DNA of 7,863 nucleotides from Candidatus Rokuibacteriota bacterium (GTDB lineage: Bacteria > Methylomirabilota > Methylomirabilia > Rokubacteriales > CSP1-6): positions 1 through 7,863 of the forward strand of contig JACORX010000113.1 of the NCBI GenBank assembly GCA_016179165.1. Reading direction: 5' to 3'. The notes beneath the pieces are model-generated. The model saw only the letters and a list, made by a program, of their open reading frames with translations. It did no database searches and was not told where the DNA came from. Both the position numbers and the translations under genes were made by a program. Below are positions 5,474 to 7,863 of the stretch, in pieces (position 1 is the stretch's first letter; each line of letters begins with the position of its first letter).

Positions 5474-6910
5474 ATGTCCCGCGATCTCTGCTTCACTCCG
5501 GCCGCCGAGCTCGCGCGGCTCTACCGGGCCCGCAAGGTCTCGCCGCTCGAGGTCATGCAGGCGGTCCTCGAACGGCTCGACCAGGTCAACCCGGTGGTGA
5601 ACGCCTTCGTCACCGTGGATCGCGAGGGCGCGCTCCGCCAGGCGCGCCGCGCCACCTCCGCGCTCGCCCGCCGCAGCGCCGCCGTGGGCCCGCTCCACGG
5701 CATCCCGGTCGGCATCAAGGACGTCACGCTGACGAAGGGGATGCGGACGACCTTCGGGTCGAAGCTCTTCGAGAACTACGTTCCCAATGAGGACGCCGCG
5801 GTGGTCGAGCGGCTCAGGTCGGCCGGCGCCATCGTCCTGGGCAAGACGAACACGCCGGAGTTCGCCTTCGGCCCGAACACCGTCAACGAAGTCTTCGGCG
5901 CCACGCGCAACCCGTGGAACCTCGCGCTGAGCGCCGGCGGCTCGAGCGGCGGGTCGGCCGCCGCGCTGGCCACGGGCATGTGCGCCATTGCACAGGGTAC
6001 CGACCTGGGCGGCTCGCTCCGGGGGCCAGCGGCGCTGTGCGGCGTGGTCGGCTTCCGGACAACGCCAGGGCTCATTCCCCGCTATCCCGAGGTCCTCGCC
6101 TGGGACTCCTACTCGGTGGAAGGGCCCATGGCGCGCACGGTCGGCGATACGGCGCTCCTGCTCTCGGTGATGGCGGGCCCTGCCGACGACCGCGCGCCCA
6201 TGAACTACGCCGTGGACACGCGGGCCTTCCGGGCAGCCGTCGCGCGACCCTCGGTAAAGGGATCGCGAATCGCGTGGACGCCCGATATGGGCGGCCTCGT
6301 CTCCGTGGACCCCGAGATCGCGAGCGCTGTCGGGGAGTCCGCCGCGGCGCTCGGAAAGCTCGGCGCCCGCGTCGAGCGCGCGAGCCCGGACATGAGCGAC
6401 GTACCGGAGGTCGTCTCGCTGACGCGCGGCTTCCTCATGGTCGCGCGCCATGCCGAGAAGCTCGAGCGCTTTGGCGGCCAGCTCCAGGCCGGGCTCGTGG
6501 AGAACACGAAGCAGGGCCTCGGCATGAGCGCGCGCGACGTCGCACGCGGTGAGCTCCTGCGCACCCAGCTCTGGCAGCGCGTCCGCGCGTTCCTGGAGAC
6601 CCGAGACGTCTGGCTCATGCCCACGGCGGCCGTCCCCGCGTTTCCCATCGAGCTGCCTCACGCCATGGAGATCGGCGGCAAGCCCGCCGGCAAGACGCTC
6701 CAGCGCTCCTACCTGACCTATGCCTTCTCCGTGCTGGGCCTTCCCGCGATCTCGGTGCCGTGCGGCTTCACGCGCGAGGGGCTACCCATCGGACTCCAGA
6801 TCGTCGGACGTCCCCGGCAGGAGGCGACAGTGCTCCGCGCCGCGGCCGCCTTCGAGGCGGCGCGCCCCTGGGCGCAGTGCATCCCACCCGTCGTCACCCG
6901 AAGCCGCTAA
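5474..6910 (+). CDS. Amidase-signature family hydrolase
   Basis: A 478-residue enzyme of the amidase-signature family, which hydrolyses amides through a Ser-cisSer-Lys triad. The triad is visible: K82 in PVGIKDV, S157 in GGSSGGSAAA and the nucleophile S181 in TDLGGSLRGPAALCGVVGF. The N-terminus (CFTPAAELARLYRARKVSPLEVMQ...) and the C-terminus (GLPAISVPCG, GLPIGLQIVG) are typical and complete. GatA is unlikely because no gatB or gatC is nearby; a catabolic or detoxifying amidase of unknown substrate fits better. The ATG at 5474 was taken as start; a GTG at 5468 is equally possible and neither has a strong ribosome binding site. The stop TAA overlaps the AAGGAGA of the next gene, so it is translationally linked to the UGSC gene. 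Confidence 0.92.
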   Translation: MSRDLCFTPAAELARLYRARKVSPLEVMQAVLERLDQVNPVVNAFVTVDREGALRQARRATSALARRSAAVGPLHGIPVGIKDVTLTKGMRTTFGSKLFENYVPNEDAAVVERLRSAGAIVLGKTNTPEFAFGPNTVNEVFGATRNPWNLALSAGGSSGGSAAALATGMCAIAQGTDLGGSLRGPAALCGVVGFRTTPGLIPRYPEVLAWDSYSVEGPMARTVGDTALLLSVMAGPADDRAPMNYAVDTRAFRAAVARPSVKGSRIAWTPDMGGLVSVDPEIASAVGESAAALGKLGARVERASPDMSDVPEVVSLTRGFLMVARHAEKLERFGGQLQAGLVENTKQGLGMSARDVARGELLRTQLWQRVRAFLETRDVWLMPTAAVPAFPIELPHAMEIGGKPAGKTLQRSYLTYAFSVLGLPAISVPCGFTREGLPIGLQIVGRPRQEATVLRAAAAFEAARPWAQCIPPVVTRSR

Positions 6911-6921
6911 GGAGACCTGCC

Positions 6922-7863
6922 GTGGGAGCGAACGAGAAGCTGACAGCCCTGAACCCGGTCGGCTTCGCCCCGAAGGTGACGCGGAAGGCGCTGGCGCCGC
7001 GGCTCGACACGCTCGAGGGCAAGACCGTCTACCTGGTGGACTGCCGCTTCGACGATTCCGATGTCTTCCTCAAGCAGATGCAGGCGTGGTTCGGAACGCA
7101 CATGCCGGGCGTGCGCACGGTCTTCAAGCCGATCTCGAGCGTGTACCTGAACGATGACCCGACGACCTGGGAGGAGATCAAGGCGAAGGCGCACGCCGCC
7201 ATCCTCGGCGTCGGCCACTGAAGCACATGCGCGCCGGCGGTCGCCGCGCACGCGATGACGATCGAAGCGGCGTACGGGGTCCCCGTTGTCGCCATGCACA
7301 CCGACAAGTTCGACCGGGTGGTCCGCTCGGTGGCGGCCGTGAACGGGATGCCCGGGCTCCGGCAGGTGTTTGTCCCCCAGCCCATCATGGGCAAGACGGC
7401 CGCCCAGCTGCGCGCGTACATTGACGGCGCGGATCCCATCACCGGCCGCCCGGTCATGCAGGAGGTCGTCGAAGGGCTGACCCAGCCGTTCGACGAGAAG
7501 GATCTCGGCCCGGTCGAGTTCGACCGCTCGACACCCAGGCTCGTCGAGCCCGGCACGGAGGCGCAGCTCCACCGTCTCTTCCTCGACCGCAACTGGACGG
7601 ACAAGCTGCCGATCGTGCTGCCGACCGAGGATCGCGTGGCGACGATGCTGGCCGCGACGCGCCGAAAGCCTGATGACATCGTCGGGCGCATGCGCTCGAC
7701 CCACTTCCGCGAGTACTGGGAGTACACGGTCGAGAAGGTGGCCGTGAACGCGGTCATGGCGGGGGCGCGGCCGGAGTACTTCCCGGTGATCCTGGCGCTC
7801 GGCGCCACCGGCGTGACGGCGCGCGGCAGCAGCTCGAGCGCGGTAGCGGCCATGGCCGTCGTC
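6922..7863 (+). CDS. UGSC-family selenoprotein, 3' end outside window (TGA 7219-7221 read as Sec)
   Basis: The visible 314 codons start at GTG 6922 with AAGGAGA 6 bases upstream. Residues about 33-165 form a Rossmann-like redox domain: strand TVYLVDC (35-41), KAHAAILGVGH, then Sec100-Ser-Thr-Cys103, then VAAHAMTIEAAYGVPVVAMH. This matches the UGSC family, proteins of unknown biochemical function known for a U-G-S-C motif; here G-S is replaced by S-T but the U-x-x-C redox pair is kept. After the TGA the same frame is open for 214 codons to the window edge. Residues about 214-314 (WTDKLPIVLPTEDRV, TVEKVAVNAVMAGARPEY) look like a second unknown domain; I recall similar stretches with Cys at A282, not verified. 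A GGUC-loop hairpin follows the TGA. The gene sits 11 bases after the amidase, probably in one operon. Confidence 0.87.
7219..7221 (+). other. Selenocysteine codon (UGA) in the UGSC-family gene
   Basis: This in-frame TGA is codon 100, between GVGH and STCAPAVA, and creates the U-x-x-C signature. The flanking frame is open for 99 codons before and at least 214 codons after it. Confidence 0.85.
7228..7250 (+). promoter_or_regulatory. Bacterial SECIS-like hairpin of the UGSC-family gene
   Basis: The upper stem pairs CGGC (7235-7238) with GCCG (7243-7246) around the loop GGTC (7239-7242). A 3-base bulge (7232-7234) separates it from a lower stem pairing 7228-7231 with 7247-7250. The loop begins 17 bases after the TGA, and its sequence equals that of the OsmC-gene hairpin and of the E. 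coli fdhF SECIS loop. The bulged stem also recalls fdhF, which has a bulged U. Confidence 0.7.

Noticed and set aside
4299..6661. Long open frames antisense to the dehydrogenase and amidase genes
   Set aside because: They are Arg/Ala/His-rich translations of the opposite strand of clear enzyme genes, a usual effect of high GC with third-position bias.
7255..7863. Separate downstream gene starting at ATG 7255 after the UGSC TGA
   Set aside because: It has no ribosome binding site, would begin in mid-domain, and is in the same frame as the upstream part; the U-x-x-C motif and SECIS-like hairpin favour one read-through gene.

Overview
The window is a GC-rich bacterial chromosome segment. Its genes are an RNase P RNA fragment, small housekeeping-type genes, a molybdopterin oxidoreductase and catabolic or redox enzymes. 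Codon use favours G/C at third positions and ribosome binding sites of the GGAGG/AAGGAG type are common. The gene mix would suit an uncultured soil or groundwater lineage such as Rokubacteria/Methylomirabilota or a related proteobacterium, but this is a weak inference. No mobile element, CRISPR array or tRNA was seen.

Layout. Positions 1-268 hold the 3' two-thirds of a class A RNase P RNA gene (rnpB) on the plus strand. Positions 289-1144 carry three small minus-strand genes: a C4 zinc-binding protein of 52 residues, a hypothetical protein of 71 residues, and a glycine-rich RRM RNA-binding protein. Positions 1373-3701 form a minus-strand two-gene operon, a molybdopterin oxidoreductase followed after 13 bases by a small ABM-domain protein. 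A 116-base divergent promoter region separates it from a plus-strand OsmC-family gene. A terminator follows, then a plus-strand run: an FMN-dependent alpha-hydroxy-acid dehydrogenase, an amidase-signature enzyme and a UGSC-family protein that runs off the window.

The main result is that two genes are interrupted by an in-frame TGA that is best read as selenocysteine (Sec). In the OsmC-family gene, TGA 4169-4171 sits exactly where relatives have their second redox cysteine, and the remaining 21 codons restore the C-terminal strands of the fold. In the UGSC-family gene, TGA 7219-7221 gives a Sec-Ser-Thr-Cys motif (the U-x-x-C signature of the family) and opens a frame that runs on for more than 200 codons to the window edge. 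Each TGA is followed by a hairpin with the same GGUC apical loop, 20 and 17 bases after the stop. This matches the loop and spacing of the E. coli fdhF SECIS element. A standard gene caller would truncate the first gene and split or lose the second. Both selenoprotein families have, as I recall, been reported in metagenome surveys, so what is new here is the pairing, the gene context and the long C-terminal part of the UGSC protein.
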